Shown here in pieces: positions 47,401 through 54,032 of a stretch of 64,000 bases of DNA. The DNA is taken from assembly GCF_932276165.1 (NCBI RefSeq), contig NC_063995.1, positions 2,170,001 to 2,234,000 on the forward strand, given 5' to 3'. Under the pieces are notes generated by a model. It had not been told where the DNA came from. It saw only the letters and a list, made by a program, of their open reading frames with translations, and made no database searches. The position numbers were made by a program, and so were the translations under genes. Origin of the DNA: Plutella xylostella. Taxonomy: Eukaryota; Arthropoda; Insecta; Lepidoptera; Plutellidae. The first letter of the stretch is position 1, and every line of letters begins with the position of its first letter.

Positions 47401-48366
47401 AAACTAAGATATGTTTTTTATTTCCGAGCATCTAGTTATAAAATTTCATTTCGTTTCAGAGTTGGTTGCATAGGCTTCGTCCACTCAAAAAAAACTTCTG
47501 GATTTCTCAAAATTCGTAGAACAAAAAACTCACATATTGAAAATCTCTTTTTGAAGTTGGTTAAAAAATAATGTTGTCAAGCATGCCCTTCTGACATTTC
47601 GGCTTACTATATTTTACATGTTACTGTATATGTATACGATTCCCTGTCTAGCTGGCTTTTCCCTGTTCGTTGTCTCCACTCGAGAACTCAGAATAAGTTC
47701 ATTTTTATGGTAAAAGTTTGGGAACCTCTACTACCATTAAGTGGCATAGTAATAAAAACACGATACTTTTGTACATTAGCCAGATTAGTTAATAATGAAA
47801 TGGGACATCATCGTATTCATAACTTTAGTGCCTGCCGACCGGTAGGATTAAAAAAACGGTTTTGTCTAATTGATTAGGTTAGTAAGCATGTTTTTTTCTT
47901 TCAAAGTATAAAGCACTTTGCTGGAATTATGTTATCATGGGAAGTGGGTAATTTTGAGTAGGTTGTAATTTCTTAAGTTTGATGTAAGGTTAAGGTAATC
48001 TATATACAATAATATACCTAGATATTCATTATTTAAGATTGTAAGTACCTACGTACTTTAGAAGTACAGTAAAGGGCAGAAAGACCTGACCCCTCTCAGA
48101 AACATTGTTACTATGAGAGGGGGGGTCAGGTTTCTCTGCACTTGACCGTACCTACCACCCCAAGGCCATTTTGGGTTACTATTACACTTTATTAACACCC
48201 TGTACTTATACCAAATAATTTGATTAAGTCCTATGAACCCCTACCTCACTCATCGAAGGCTGATGTGATGGATTACATGGCAACCAGAATGGACATTTAT
48301 TTATGAAGACATTTATAAATAATTCAACTCACCGATGACGCCCGCCCAATGCCGGCTAGTTATCAT
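23313..48366 (-). CDS. obst-B: Obstructor-type CPAP3 cuticle protein gene, six coding exons, 260 aa (gene-level entry)
   Basis: Joined exons (48366-48333, 34492-34250, 32806-32618, 28504-28384, 23895-23790, 23402-23313) make 783 bp with all phases matching. The protein is secreted and binds chitin in the cuticle matrix. Residues 1-24 are a signal peptide (hydrophobic WAGVIVGALYLASIASCA). Three CBM14/peritrophin-A domains follow, each with six Cys: 30,43,49,59,76,85; 101,114,120,130,143,152; 158,172,178,188,201,209. After the third comes a Pro/Thr/Glu linker (PTTTAPPPEEDD) and a Gln/Arg tail (232-260). Three domains with this spacing define CPAP3 (obstructor) proteins of arthropods; the order and words such as YGIFGHETSCTRYWTCWNG fit the obst-B subgroup, a letter assignment made from memory. 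The first intron is 13.8 kb. The untranslated first exon was not located with certainty. Confidence 0.9.
23636..23767. mobile_element. MITE, GGGCTAGCACGGG family, copy 2
   Basis: Matches copy 1 and 63075-63208, with TTTAAGACGT near each end and the core CATCGCGTAGCCTCAAGAGC. It ends 22 bp from the exon 5 donor (23789) and lies in obst-B intron 5. Confidence 0.75.
23790..23895 (-). CDS. obst-B: obst-B coding exon 5
   Basis: Acceptor TTCCAG (23901-23896), donor GTAGGA (23789). It completes Arg196 and encodes RSLRCVVPPTEDCDVPTTTA and PPPEEDDNVPQNQRQ. Cys201 and Cys209 are the last two cysteines of CBM14 domain 3; the rest is a Pro/acidic linker. Confidence 0.9.
24315..24720 (-). mobile_element. 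LINE 3' UTR remnant in obst-B intron 4
   Basis: A (GAAA)n run leads into TAGTTTATTGCCACAAACAG, i.e. on the minus strand a CAATAAAC signal followed by a TTTC tail. Several minus-strand LINE ends in this window share this layout. No coding part is left. Confidence 0.45.
25117..26095 (-). pseudogene. Jockey-group LINE, truncated and internally deleted
   Basis: The minus strand first encodes DAVYTDYSKAFDRIDHRMLL and CIPSGVSQGSLLGPLLFIIY with the catalytic LLFADD (26090-25728), then after a deletion and frame change MKLESIQKKFIRYLCFKFKI through FLLTDKFSSKF (25731-25321). A (TAAA)n-type tail lies at 25117-25145. The region between the FADD box and the C-terminal part, about 150 codons in relatives, is missing. 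It lies in obst-B intron 4. Confidence 0.88.
26105..26185 (+). repeat. Tandem duplicate with GATAGATAGAATATTAT units
   Basis: A unit of about 35 bp containing GGATAGATAGAATATTAT occurs twice (26109-26126 and 26141-26158). A reversed relative (AATATTCTATCTGTCTATC) is at 38050-38070, so this is a dispersed repeat tail. Confidence 0.55.
26721..26840. mobile_element. Palindromic MITE, GGGCGTCTTGC family, copy 1
   Basis: GGGCGTCTTGCACAACAAAG is perfectly inverted at the right end, and pairing continues through TTAAATAAAATT. The centre is another dyad (GCTCTGACAG..CTGTCAGAGC-like). Flanks are TAA on both sides. The second copy, reversed, is at 60115-60224 with TTA flanks, consistent with a 3-bp PIF/Harbinger-type target. 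Confidence 0.85.
27308..27400. mobile_element. MITE, GGGGTCACTCTA family, truncated copy
   Basis: CTCGGGGTCACTCTATCTTA, GGAGAGTTGCTGCGCCAACC and GAGACTCTATCTCATTGTAT match 61901-61980 closely. The right half is missing. Confidence 0.65.
27960..28383 (-). pseudogene. Three partial tandem copies of obst-B exon 4 with intron flank
   Basis: Units beginning at 27971, 28106 and 28235 repeat the last 80 bp of exon 4 (minus strand: CGCTACTGGCAGTGCCAGGG..TTCGACAG) with the donor GTGACGTAGC and a flanking (GAT)n/AATGATGAT stretch. Periods are 135, 129 and 140 bp to the true exon. Each copy stops abruptly at AAGTC of the exon and is replaced by (ATC)n, so no copy keeps the normal acceptor. The third copy has a 2-bp insertion (CCCTATGGCAC). 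These are non-coding by-products of tandem duplication, downstream of the real exon in intron 4. Confidence 0.88.
28384..28504 (-). CDS. obst-B: obst-B coding exon 4 (CBM14 domain 3)
   Basis: Acceptor TTCCAG (28510-28505), donor GTGACG (28383). It encodes LCNDDANGNVPLGKSCNRYW then QCQGGYPRLQRCPAMLVFD (157-195), with Cys158, 172, 178 and 188 of domain 3 and the aromatic YWQC typical for chitin contact. Only this copy of the tandem set has the full domain and an acceptor. Confidence 0.93.
28505..29150. other. obst-B intron 3 part, no repeat assigned
   Basis: AT-rich intronic DNA with no recognisable element. Confidence 0.4.
29151..29275. mobile_element. MITE with GAGTTGCAC ends
   Basis: Left GCTGAGTTGCACAAAGGAAC and TTTAACCTAATGTCGAC are inverted at the right as CCGAGTTACTG and CTTTAAGCTAATGTCAGC. 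About 125 bp, in obst-B intron 3. Confidence 0.6.
29529..29666. mobile_element. MITE with ACTGCCAGTTTCTATA ends
   Basis: ACTGCCAGTTTCTATAACTC and, inverted at the right, AACTGCCAGTTTCTATATCTC. About 138 bp, in obst-B intron 3. Confidence 0.7.
30616..30790 (+). mobile_element. Degenerate SINE of the 1669/45056 family
   Basis: CCCAGAGGTC, GCGATTCCTGGATGGGTCC and TTTCTATATTGTGG follow the same order as the B-box and body of the intact SINEs, with many substitutions. An old copy in obst-B intron 3, next to a (GAAA)n stretch at 30480-30500. Confidence 0.65.
30791..31640. other. obst-B intron 3 part, nothing recognised
   Basis: No coding similarity or repeat ends seen. Confidence 0.4.
31641..31760. 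mobile_element. MITE with TACCACAAAAAA ends
   Basis: CCTTACCACAAAAAA at the left and, inverted, GTGCTACCACAAAAAAC at the right, each followed by GTTTAA words. About 120 bp. Confidence 0.5.
32421..32583. mobile_element. MITE with AGTGGGGYTACC ends, close to an exon
   Basis: AGTGGGGTTACCGCCACCGA and inverted AGTGGGGCTACCACCAATGA; pairing extends to CGTCGCTCGC/CGTCGCCCGC. Its right end lies 34 bp from the donor of obst-B exon 3. Confidence 0.7.
32618..32806 (-). CDS. obst-B: obst-B coding exon 3 (CBM14 domain 2)
   Basis: Acceptor CCACAG (32812-32807), donor GTGAGT (32617). It completes Asn93 and encodes PPIGTEHCDWLYGIFGHETS, CTRYWTCWNGTATEQLCIGG and LLYNENAHSCDWPENVDGCQ plus KH. The six cysteines 101-152 and the RYWTCWNG aromatic row complete domain 2. 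An NGT sequon at 123 could be glycosylated. Confidence 0.94.
32840..32965 (-). repeat. LINE 3' end remnant
   Basis: TTTATTTATTTGACTCTTTATTGCACAAAT on the plus strand, split as TTTATTTATTTGAC and TCTTTATTGCACAAAT, is the reverse of a poly(A)-signal plus tail, as in the Jockey-like element at 35935-38013. No coding left. Confidence 0.45.
33131..33553. mobile_element. Foldback MITE with about 90-bp inverted arms
   Basis: The left arm (33134-33226) contains CTACTCTTGAAAGGCAATGT, ATTGCGTCTGTCTTGCGTTG and CATAACTTCTCTTCAAAATC; the right arm (33440-33530) holds the same words inverted. The tips are CAGTCA. Non-coding, in obst-B intron 2. Confidence 0.8.
33554..34249. other. obst-B intron 2 part, nothing recognised
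   Basis: AT-rich intronic DNA, no element assigned. Confidence 0.4.
34250..34492 (-). CDS. obst-B: obst-B coding exon 2 (signal peptide end, CBM14 domain 1)
   Basis: Acceptor TCCCAG (34498-34493), donor GTAAGT (34249). It completes Val12, then GALYLASIASCAQVEDPC, KTRIVADNKYCDKYWECDNG, QAVQYDCPNGLVFAGKHRGV and TEGCDYPWRSNYCEYPKVQI. Signal cleavage is likely after Ala24. Cys30-Cys85 form domain 1. Confidence 0.94.
34493..35090. other. obst-B intron 1 part, TGTCAA/TTGACA words
   Basis: 34850-34995 carries several TGTCAAA and TTTGACA words (GTGTCAAAACTGTCAAAGC, GTGACATTTGACATTGG). No gene or clear TIR element. Confidence 0.35.
35091..35251. mobile_element. MITE, TATACAGGGTGTTGCAA family, copy 1
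   Basis: Ends TATACAGGGTG and TTTTTGCAACACCCTGTATA. The inner part TTTTGAAATTCTGATTTCAG and TTTCGGGCTTAGATATA is shared with 40481-40623 and 44304-44505. TA borders suggest a Tc1/mariner-type mover. Confidence 0.8.
35252..35935. other. obst-B intron 1 part, nothing recognised
   Basis: No coding similarity or element ends seen. Confidence 0.4.
35936..38013 (-). mobile_element. 5'-truncated Jockey/CR1-group LINE with intact RT end
   Basis: Minus-strand element: RT frame to 36258, then a 3' UTR with GCAATAAAATTTC near 35965-35980 and a short A/T-rich repeat tail at 35936-35960. The 5' end is cut at about 38013, where a different repeat (GTGTACAAATAAATAATATT) begins. It lies in obst-B intron 1, in the same orientation as the gene. 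Confidence 0.85.
36258..38013 (-). CDS. LINE reverse transcriptase (partial, about 585 codons, open)
   Basis: The frame is open without stops from about 38013; the first Met is at 37868 (536 codons). Motifs in order: APGLDGITPLLLK and FPTAWKISAITPIFKDG (finger region), NYRPISLLSVISKLLEKVV, QFGFRHNKSTEDAV, FLDLAKAFDTVS (first catalytic Asp), YGVPQGSILGPTLFLLYMND, CYADDTAI (catalytic YADD), then NSIKYLGVILDQNLNFKEHT and a thumb-like tail. The N-terminal endonuclease and ORF1 are absent. An unbroken frame of this length argues for a fairly young insertion. Confidence 0.9.
38014..39510. other. obst-B intron 1 part, repeat tail then nothing recognised
   Basis: 38014-38075 is a reversed relative of the 26105-26185 repeat. 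The rest shows no gene or element ends. Confidence 0.4.
39511..39612. repeat. Imperfect foldback repeat
   Basis: TTACAGGATGACTATATATC..ATGTATCCGCCCAC..AATATTAC is followed by its diverged inverse (GTAATATTTACGGATGCATA..TTAGTCAATCCTGTGTAC). Probably an old MITE. Confidence 0.5.
40481..40623. mobile_element. MITE, TATACAGGGTGTTGCAA family, copy 2
   Basis: TACAGGGTGTTGCAAAAAGG and its inverse at the right end (TTTTTGCAACACCCTGTA). Inner words as in copy 1. A half-copy tip (GCAACACTCTGTATAA) lies 40 bp to the left. Confidence 0.85.
41090..41308 (+). mobile_element. LINE 3' end with (TTTGAC)n tail
   Basis: GATGAATAAAAATATTTGAC then TTTGACTTTGG: a poly(A)-like signal followed by a hexamer tail, typical of lepidopteran non-LTR elements. 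The 63-codon frame upstream (KFNIYEYDE at its end) may be the last part of the protein. In obst-B intron 1. Confidence 0.55.
42383..43923 (-). mobile_element. Jockey-group LINE inserted in the mariner
   Basis: 5'-truncated at about 43923; the 3' side at 42383-42420 shows AATAAACACACATATAAACA on the element strand. ATGGT lies on both sides of the insertion. RT coding is at 42888-43920. Confidence 0.82.
42888..43820 (-). CDS. LINE reverse transcriptase C-terminal part (310+ codons)
   Basis: The open frame from the first Met encodes VSIPTGVPQGSHLGPLFYNA, NHLLYADDKKIYFKV (catalytic YADD), DNVKDLGVLMDSKCLFSDHV, YVRSILEYASPIWSPHY and RLESIQKKFINHLNFRQRYS. It is related to the element at 25117-26095 (shared LESIQKKFI) but clearly distinct. 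Upstream codons to about 43920 continue the frame (SQAVVLGGYRSDLVS). The segment at 43010-43110 is strikingly GC-rich compared with the rest. Confidence 0.88.
   Translation of the reverse strand: MVSIPTGVPQGSHLGPLFYNAYIYDIHKTLITTNHLLYADDKKIYFKVKNHIDCEAVQADLNSLSNYYTRNKITVNVSKCVCVSFTQKPKPILYHYNFNGAVIQRADNVKDLGVLMDSKCLFSDHVDFIAAKAYRGLGFVTRSCKPFNDISAIKSVYYAYVRSILEYASPIWSPHYMIHKHRLESIQKKFINHLNFRQRYSTTGYVDGCRRNNIPTLEERRIMLDMGFLYDLMLGRVDCSALVGAVTYRAPRRRTRHTPLLHVPPHATNCGSNEPLTRAAATYNKLFSEIDMFNTSKNTFKKLILHKLTE
44304..44505. mobile_element. MITE, TATACAGGGTGTTGCAA family, copy 3
   Basis: TACAGGATGTTGCAAAAAGG and inverted TACAGGATGTTGCAAAAAGG at the right end. It is about 60 bp longer than copy 2, carrying a CATTCTCCATAGTAAAAAGT segment also present in copy 1. 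Confidence 0.85.
44530..44645 (-). repeat. LINE 3'-end remnant
   Basis: GTAGCTGGACATAGGCCTCT and CAAGGTGGTGGTTCCAATAG are words of reversed LINE C-terminal and 3' sequences common in Lepidoptera. Short and broken. Confidence 0.4.
45056..45426 (+). mobile_element. tRNA-derived SINE, full-length copy B
   Basis: Nearly the same as 1669-2039 over the full 371 bp, with A and B boxes intact. TACTACACTTTT occurs at 45031-45042 and again at 45433-45444, a likely target duplication with some intervening bases. In obst-B intron 1. Confidence 0.88.
45445..46454. other. obst-B intron 1 part, nothing recognised
   Basis: No gene or element ends found. Confidence 0.4.
46455..46535 (+). repeat. LINE 3'-end fragment with CATCATCATCACGACCC
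   Basis: CACGACCCATTACGTCCCCA and GGGGCACGGGTCTCCTTCCA match 5518-5578. Ends AAGGGTTTAGGCC. Confidence 0.6.
47113..47280 (+). mobile_element. tRNA-derived SINE, second family
   Basis: A box GGCGCAGCGGTTAGCAACG, B box GGGTTCGATTCCC, then CGGCCGGGGCAGATATTTGT and TTCTCGGGTCTTGG. The last parts match the SINE at 51271-51513. No CCA-compatible acceptor stem, so not a tRNA gene. In obst-B intron 1. Confidence 0.75.
48064..48151. mobile_element. Short MITE with GTACAGTAAAGGGCAG ends
   Basis: GTACAGTAAAGGGCAGAAAG..ACCTGACCCC..CTCTCA is inverted at the right (GTACGGTCAAGTGCAGAGAA, ACCTGACCCC). 88 bp, in obst-B intron 1. Confidence 0.7.
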
Positions 48367-48392
48367 TCTGATGGCTCGCTTGGTAAATAGGA
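48333..48392 (-). CDS. obst-B: obst-B first coding exon (start codon, signal peptide begin)
   Basis: Acceptor GTTACAG (48399-48393), short leader, ATG at 48366-48364, then MITSRHWAGVI and a split Val codon, donor GTGAGT at 48332. The phase fits exon 2 exactly and gives one continuous hydrophobic signal peptide across the junction, which is strong support over a 13.8-kb intron. An acceptor before the ATG means at least one more upstream non-coding exon. Confidence 0.88.
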
Positions 48393-48532
48393 CTGTAACA
48401 AAAGAAAAAAAAAACATGTTTATTTTTGTTTTCGGCCAGCAACTAAAGAAGGGTGGACTCAAAATGAGGTCGCTTACGTTTGGTATTTAATTATTCGACA
48501 TAGGTTGATTCCAAATATTTTTTCTAATTTAA

Positions 48533-48650
48533 GGGTGGGTTGCACCATTTAACTTTAACTATTACAAACGTCAAATCCCTTGACGAGAGAGATCAATCTT
48601 CAAGAGATTTGACGTTTGTAATAGTTAAAGTCAAATGGTGCAACCAACCC
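48533..48650. mobile_element. Palindromic MITE with GGGTGGGTTGCACCA ends
   Basis: GGGTGGGTTGCACCATTTAA and its inverse, arms of about 45 bp (CTATTACAAACGTCAAATC). TTAA flanks both sides (48529-48532 and 48651-48654). It lies 140 bp upstream of obst-B exon 1. Confidence 0.8.
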
Positions 48651-49348
48651 TTAATGTTTTTTTTACGATCGATCGATGAACGTTACTTCATTTCCTGAGT
48701 TTTAATGTATTAGGTTGACTTAATACATTAAAACTCACATAATCAATTATTATAATATCGAATATCACGAGCTATAACTACCTACATTCCTAGAGAACCT
48801 AGGTTAATTCACTGCCACAGGATGCCAAAACCTACCTACACTACACAAACCTTTGATAGGTTTCGTTGCATGTAGGTTGTGGCACACCCAAAACGCAATC
48901 CTATCTTACAAAATACATCTAAAGTGCCATTAGTTGCCACACTTCCTCTACATTTCCTTTACAAATCGCGCATCGGTGCAAATAAAGGTATGTTATTTTC
49001 TCACGCATGTTCTGAGGTTGCGTAATCTGTGATCCGCGATGTTCTTGTTCCGAGATCTGTGAGCCAACTCGAGGGTATTCTGTGTCCTTGGAAAAAATGA
49101 GACGGTTTCGCAAAGTAAAGTTCGCAAGAGAAAGTTTTGTAGGTGCATACTGGTTCTTGATTCTAGTACATACAGTGTGGTATGCACTGCACATACGTAC
49201 AGTATATTATATGTGTAACATATTGGACTGTATTAGTTCCTCACTAAGGGTTAAATTGGAACTGCTAGTGTGACACTTATAGTACCTACCAATGTGGACC
49301 TAGTCGGAGACGAGTTACTTTTTATATTCAATGCAGTTTGTAATAACA

Positions 49349-49445
49349 AGTCTTCTTCTTCTTCTAGTGCCGTCTCCTAGCGTAGGTTGGCAATCATCCT
49401 GCTGATATCCGTCGTAGAGGCCGCCGCACGGAACCATTCTCCAGT
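49349..49445. repeat. LINE-like dispersed fragment, TCTTCTTCTTCTTCTAGTGC
   Basis: CTAGTGCCGTCTCCTAGCG, GTTGGCAATCATCCTGCTGA and CCGCACGGAACCATTCTCCA are words of a dispersed lepidopteran repeat, probably the reverse of a LINE 3' end. No partner in this window. Confidence 0.35.
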
Positions 49446-49961
49446 GCTCAGTAACAACTCTATACTTATATACTTATTGTAATATTTTATTTATTTTTAA
49501 TAGTACACCTGGGAACGCATAAGAATTGTACCGTAGTTCTCGGGTTCGAATCTATACTGAAATAAGTACCGTTTATTCTTATCACCGGAAAAATATTCAG
49601 CTTGATTTTTTTTTTCAGATGGCCATGCGTCTTTGGTAAGTGATGCTTACTGCTTTCAACTTTCAATTCAGTGAATACATTATACAATACAGTGAACACA
49701 TTTTAATTGGTTGTGGAGGTAACCTCATTTGAAACTCCCGTGCTTGTGATAATGTAAGAATTCTTCAAGTAACATCATAATTTATATATTTTTTTAATTT
49801 TTACACTCGACATTAAAATAATGTTATTAATGTTGTTTGTTTCCGGAGTTCCTCATAAAAGTATATTTTAACTTTCGAACAGTTCATGCGATTTTGAGGG
49901 GACTGTCTCAAAAGTAGACTCATCTCTAAGAAAAAAATATATAACAAAAAGCATATAGCTT

Positions 49962-50112
49962 AGTGCCAATTTCACCATAGTCGGTTATATAACCGACCAG
50001 GCATAGGTTTGTCAATTATACGTCATCTCCATATAAAATTCTTGACAGATGTGTCAAAAGTCAACCATTAATACCTGGTTATGCTCTAACTGACTATGGA
50101 GAAATTGGCACT
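49962..50112. mobile_element. MITE, AGTGCCAATTTC family, copy 1
   Basis: AGTGCCAATTTCACCATAGT and inverted AGTGCCAATTTCTCCATAGT; inside ATTATACGTCATCTCCAT and TTCTTGACAGATGTGTCAAA. A second copy is at 58066-58215. Confidence 0.82.
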
Positions 50113-50693
50113 CAAATTGTTAATGTTTTTCGCTAGAGGATTATTACCCAGTCCACGTTGTTCTATGGATATTACGTAACTTTTACAAACTGTGATTGCA
50201 GTTCTACTCATGCAAAGAATCGTAATTTTCAGGTTGAACTCGAATGTAAATTATTTGGACATTTGTAGTTAATAAGTCCCGCACCACTGACCGGCTGTGT
50301 AGGTACAATACTGTTGCTGATTTAAATTCATATTGTCACATCGCACGTTCACTCGGGCCCAAACTGTTCGACCATTATTACCGGATTACGGCGAAGCGAA
50401 ATGCAGTGTTACCTATGTGTTTTTAAAACTCAATTAAAACGGGTTAAAATGATATCCCAATAAGTAAGAATATAACACCGTTTTTTACTCCAGGTATAAA
50501 TAAACAGAATATCATAAAAACATACATTTTTAATCAATTCTCAGAAAAGCACATAACTAAATACTCTGGAGGTGATTTCCTTTTCTCTCTGCTCAAACAA
50601 CGATACAACTGTTGAGTTTAATAATTTACTTATTTTATTGGCTCGGGTTTCCATGGTATTTTCCTGAATTTTATTAAAAAAATATCTTTGGTA

Positions 50694-50842
50694 CTGTACT
50701 GTTACCCTTTCACGTAAAAACTACGAACAAGCTTTGATTAAATTTGGTAGTTAAGTACAGGGAGCTGCCGTTATAGATATTTGGATTTGTACAACCACAG
50801 GAAAGCTTTTTAAGACGAAGCAAAGCTCGCGGGTACAGCTAA
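50694..50842 (+). mobile_element. Older Helitron-like Lep1-type copy
   Basis: A worn version (TTACCCTTTCACGTAAAAAC, GACGAAGCAAAGCTCGCGGG, ending CTAA then T). Its end abuts the start of a younger copy at 50849. Confidence 0.6.
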
Positions 50843-50848
50843 TCCTAA

Positions 50849-51043
50849 TCCTAACTAATACTATAAAATGCGAAAATAACTGTGTCTGTCTGTTACTCTT
50901 TCACGCCAAAACTACTGTGAATGAAATTTGGTATACGGTATACATATGGTCTAGACCCTGAGAAAGAACATAGGCTACTTTTTATCCCGGAATTCCCACG
51001 GGAAAACTTTTTAGGGCGAAGCGAAGCTCGCGGGAACAGCTAG
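50849..51043 (+). mobile_element. Helitron-like Lep1-type copy in tandem with an older one
   Basis: TCCTAACTAATACTATAAAA start, GCGAAGCGAAGCTCGCGGG hairpin, CTAG end. The base after CTAG is C, not the usual T. Confidence 0.72.
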
Positions 51044-51270
51044 CACGTATATAAATCATGTTTCACGACCGACGGAAGCCCGGGGCGTCAAGGCAACCTT
51101 GCTTTGAAATGGAGCACACATCGATATATCCATAAACGCGGGAAAGGGTCCACATATTGGTTTATATCGGAAACCTTATATTCCCTCCAGCGCTTCATAT
51201 TATTGTTAATATTCGAATGGAGGAAACCTGCACAGGAACGCTATTTTCGCCTGAGATTCACAGACGTAAA

Positions 51271-51513
51271 TATGTGGGGACATCTCATACACGGCCACCC
51301 GACCCCAAGCTAGGCAGAACCTGTGTTATGGGTGTCGGACAGCTGATATATCTACACAAATACATAGATAGATGCATACCAAATATAAATATCAACACCC
51401 AAGACCCGAGTACAAGTATCTGTCTTTAAACAAAAATATCTGCCCCAGCCGGGAATCGAACCCACGACCTTCGGCATAGCAGTCAGGGTCACTAACCACT
51501 ACACCATTCGGCC
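51271..51513 (-). mobile_element. tRNA-derived SINE, second family, reverse copy
   Basis: Minus strand: A box TGGTGTAGTGGTTAGTGACC, B box GGGTTCGATTCCC, then GGCTGGGGCAGATATTTTTG, ACTCGGGTCTTGGG and a distal part ending GTGGCCGTGTATGAGATG. It matches 47113-47280 in the head and middle. Confidence 0.78.
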
Positions 51514-52410
51514 GTCGAAAACGTCTATTATACGTACATAAACTATACTATATATGTAAAAACTTACCAATAAATATGTTTCAATGTTTCAATATACCTA
51601 AATATGTCGAGTTTCGCCGGCTTTTTAATCCCTGACTGAAAATTAACACATGTTCTGTAAATGGCTTCTTGGTTCTTTAATCGTAAGCATCTAATGTTAC
51701 TAGAGGCCACAATACCAAAAGCGAGACCAAGATATTCTCCTCTATTCTAATTTCATTTCGCAATTCCATTCGCAACATTTTTGATTGATAACAACCTTAA
51801 TGATGATGGTTTAATAACTCGAAATTGCGGCAGCTATGAATTGTACATTTTATTACGCCAACCGACCATTATATTAGTCGTGTCTATAATTATTCATGCC
51901 GATGATTAGGAAAGTCGTAAAAAAATGAGTATTTCGTACATGTGTAATAGTGTTAATACATCGCAGTGGGTTACAAAGTTAGTGTGTCAGTGACCGGCGT
52001 TTTATAATCGATGATGTGAGCCGGCCGGCCGTATTCAAATTAATATTTAATTACTTACCTTGGTTTTTATAAAAAAATGTGTGTATCACGCATGTGAAGA
52101 CCGTTTCGATGTTTAACTGAAGTGATTTAATCAATTCTTTCACCATTATTATCTGCAAAAGTCAATAATCCCTAGAGTCGGGAAAGAAAAGACTAATTTT
52201 GAAACAGAAGTAAGTACCAGGGCCATTTTTATTTTAGGTACAATTATCGGTCCCCTACAAAGAAACATTTTTTAAAAATTAAATAATGAAATTCAGGAAT
52301 ATAGCTACCGCCTGTAGCAATTAAATAAAACATCGGTCACAGAAAATATAATGAATTTATGTAAAATACTTTATTTATTTACAAATTACGGTAACTCTGT
52401 TGTTGTTTTT
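51514..52410. other. Nothing recognised upstream of obst-B
   Basis: AT-rich, short frames only. Confidence 0.4.
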
Positions 52411-53668
52411 GGTAACGCAATAATTGTTTTTCATACAAAAATTGTTTGTCCCTCGGAGCGAGTCATATGAAACAAGCACAACGTGTGTAAAAAATTACAA
52501 TGGAAACAATTTTTTTGAATATTATAACGAATATGTCATTATTTAAACTTTACTTCACGGTAATAATCATGATTTTATATGAACATATTATGGGACAATT
52601 AATATTCCTGGCCGAGTCCCCAAGCCTAAGCAAAAATACACCTACACTAGGTTACCCTAGGAAATTCAATCATAAATAAACTTTTTTTCACTTTCTTACA
52701 CCTAAGATCATTTGAATGGCTGTGTATTTGTATCGGAGTGCAGGAAGGAGAGCGGGACGGATAAAATGACCAAGTCTTTCGGACGAGAGTCCTGGAGAGA
52801 AGCGCGTGTATTTATTGTGACGCCACTGAGTTACCGGCGACATACGGTGAGTTTTATAGATATTTATTATTTTATTTCATGCAATATATGTAATAATTAG
52901 TAACAATTATGAGGGCATTTTGATATCCCATGTATGTGTATTCATTTAAGTACTAACTTCAAAAAGGTTATTGTTTTACAACTGCGTTACCGCTACACTT
53001 CGTTACTTTTTCAGTAACGCAGTTGTAACTATAGTAACTCAGGGGTTTTTCTTATAGTTTTCAGGTATCTGTTACTCAATTTATGGTACAAATATAACAT
53101 TTGAGCATATTATATTGTTACAGTATAACATTTCAGACTCAATGGCGTAAACAGCGGCTGAAAAACAACGGCTTTATAGGCAAAAAAAATAGAAATATTT
53201 CTTAGTATTAAGTTGTCATATTTTCAGCGATTTTAATGTTTGTTATTAAACAAAGAGTTCTGTTAATTTTAGTTTGATAGTTTTTTTCACATTATGATTA
53301 GTTTTAATTGAAGAAAGTATAAAGATTGTGATTGAGATACCACTGTGTTACCAATTAACCACAGCGTTATCTATTTGTCCCTCGTTTCCTGAGAGTATTC
53401 ACAAACATTTTTGCTACTCTTTATTAGAAAGAATGTTAAACTAAATATAATAATTATAATTCACCTTATTTAGAGCTATTTCTAAAACTTTGAGCAAAAA
53501 ATTATGATTATTTTTTCCTTTTTTCGAAAAGTATTGCATTAAAACTTATTGATTGGTAACGCAGTGGGAAACTTTATTATAGAATGAATAACAAAACTGA
53601 GAATATTTTGTAATTTAAACTGTTAGATTAATGTTTTTTTTCTTACTTTTTATCTGGTATATGTTTAC
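52411..53668. repeat. Region with repeated ACTGCGTTACC motif, both orientations
   Basis: The 11-mer ACTGNGTTACC occurs at 52825-52835, 52981-52991 and 53342-53352, and inverted at 53014-53023 and 53555-53565; partial copies are at 52411-52419 and, beyond the BEL insertion, 55999-56008 and 56442-56449. Such dispersed copies resemble subterminal transposase sites, but I found no outer TIRs. Confidence 0.45.
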
Positions 53669-53933
53669 TGTAGGGGATGTACAAGAAAAACACTCGAAAT
53701 TCGGTTATGCGACGGCGGTGCAAGCGTATGGAGGTGCTGCTAGTTACGGACTAAAAAAAAGGGTAGTTATTTTATTAAAATCGCGGCGCGCTTCCACTAC
53801 CGCCGCCTTTATTTGCGCACAAAAATAATAGATGGCAGCACATGTAATGATTTGACACAATCGGGTGTTATACGTTTGTACATGTTCAGTAAATATTTAT
53901 AAAATTATTTAAATCATAAATGCGTCGCCTACA
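53669..53933 (-). repeat. 3' LTR of the rearranged BEL element
   Basis: 265 bp, TGTAGGCGACGC..CCCCTACA on the element strand, same as 55682-55946 by eye. A purine-rich AGGGGGCGGTAT precedes it (53945-53934). Confidence 0.92.
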
Positions 53934-54032
53934 ATACCGCCCCCTAGTGCTGATTGACGAATATCAACAATGTACTTATCCTACTTAAGTTTATACAAAC
54001 AAAAAACAAAATAATTATATGAGTCAACAGCA

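Noticed and set aside
53631..53828. 65-codon frame repeated at 55690
   Set aside because: It lies in the 265-bp LTR; the repetition is due to the LTR pair.
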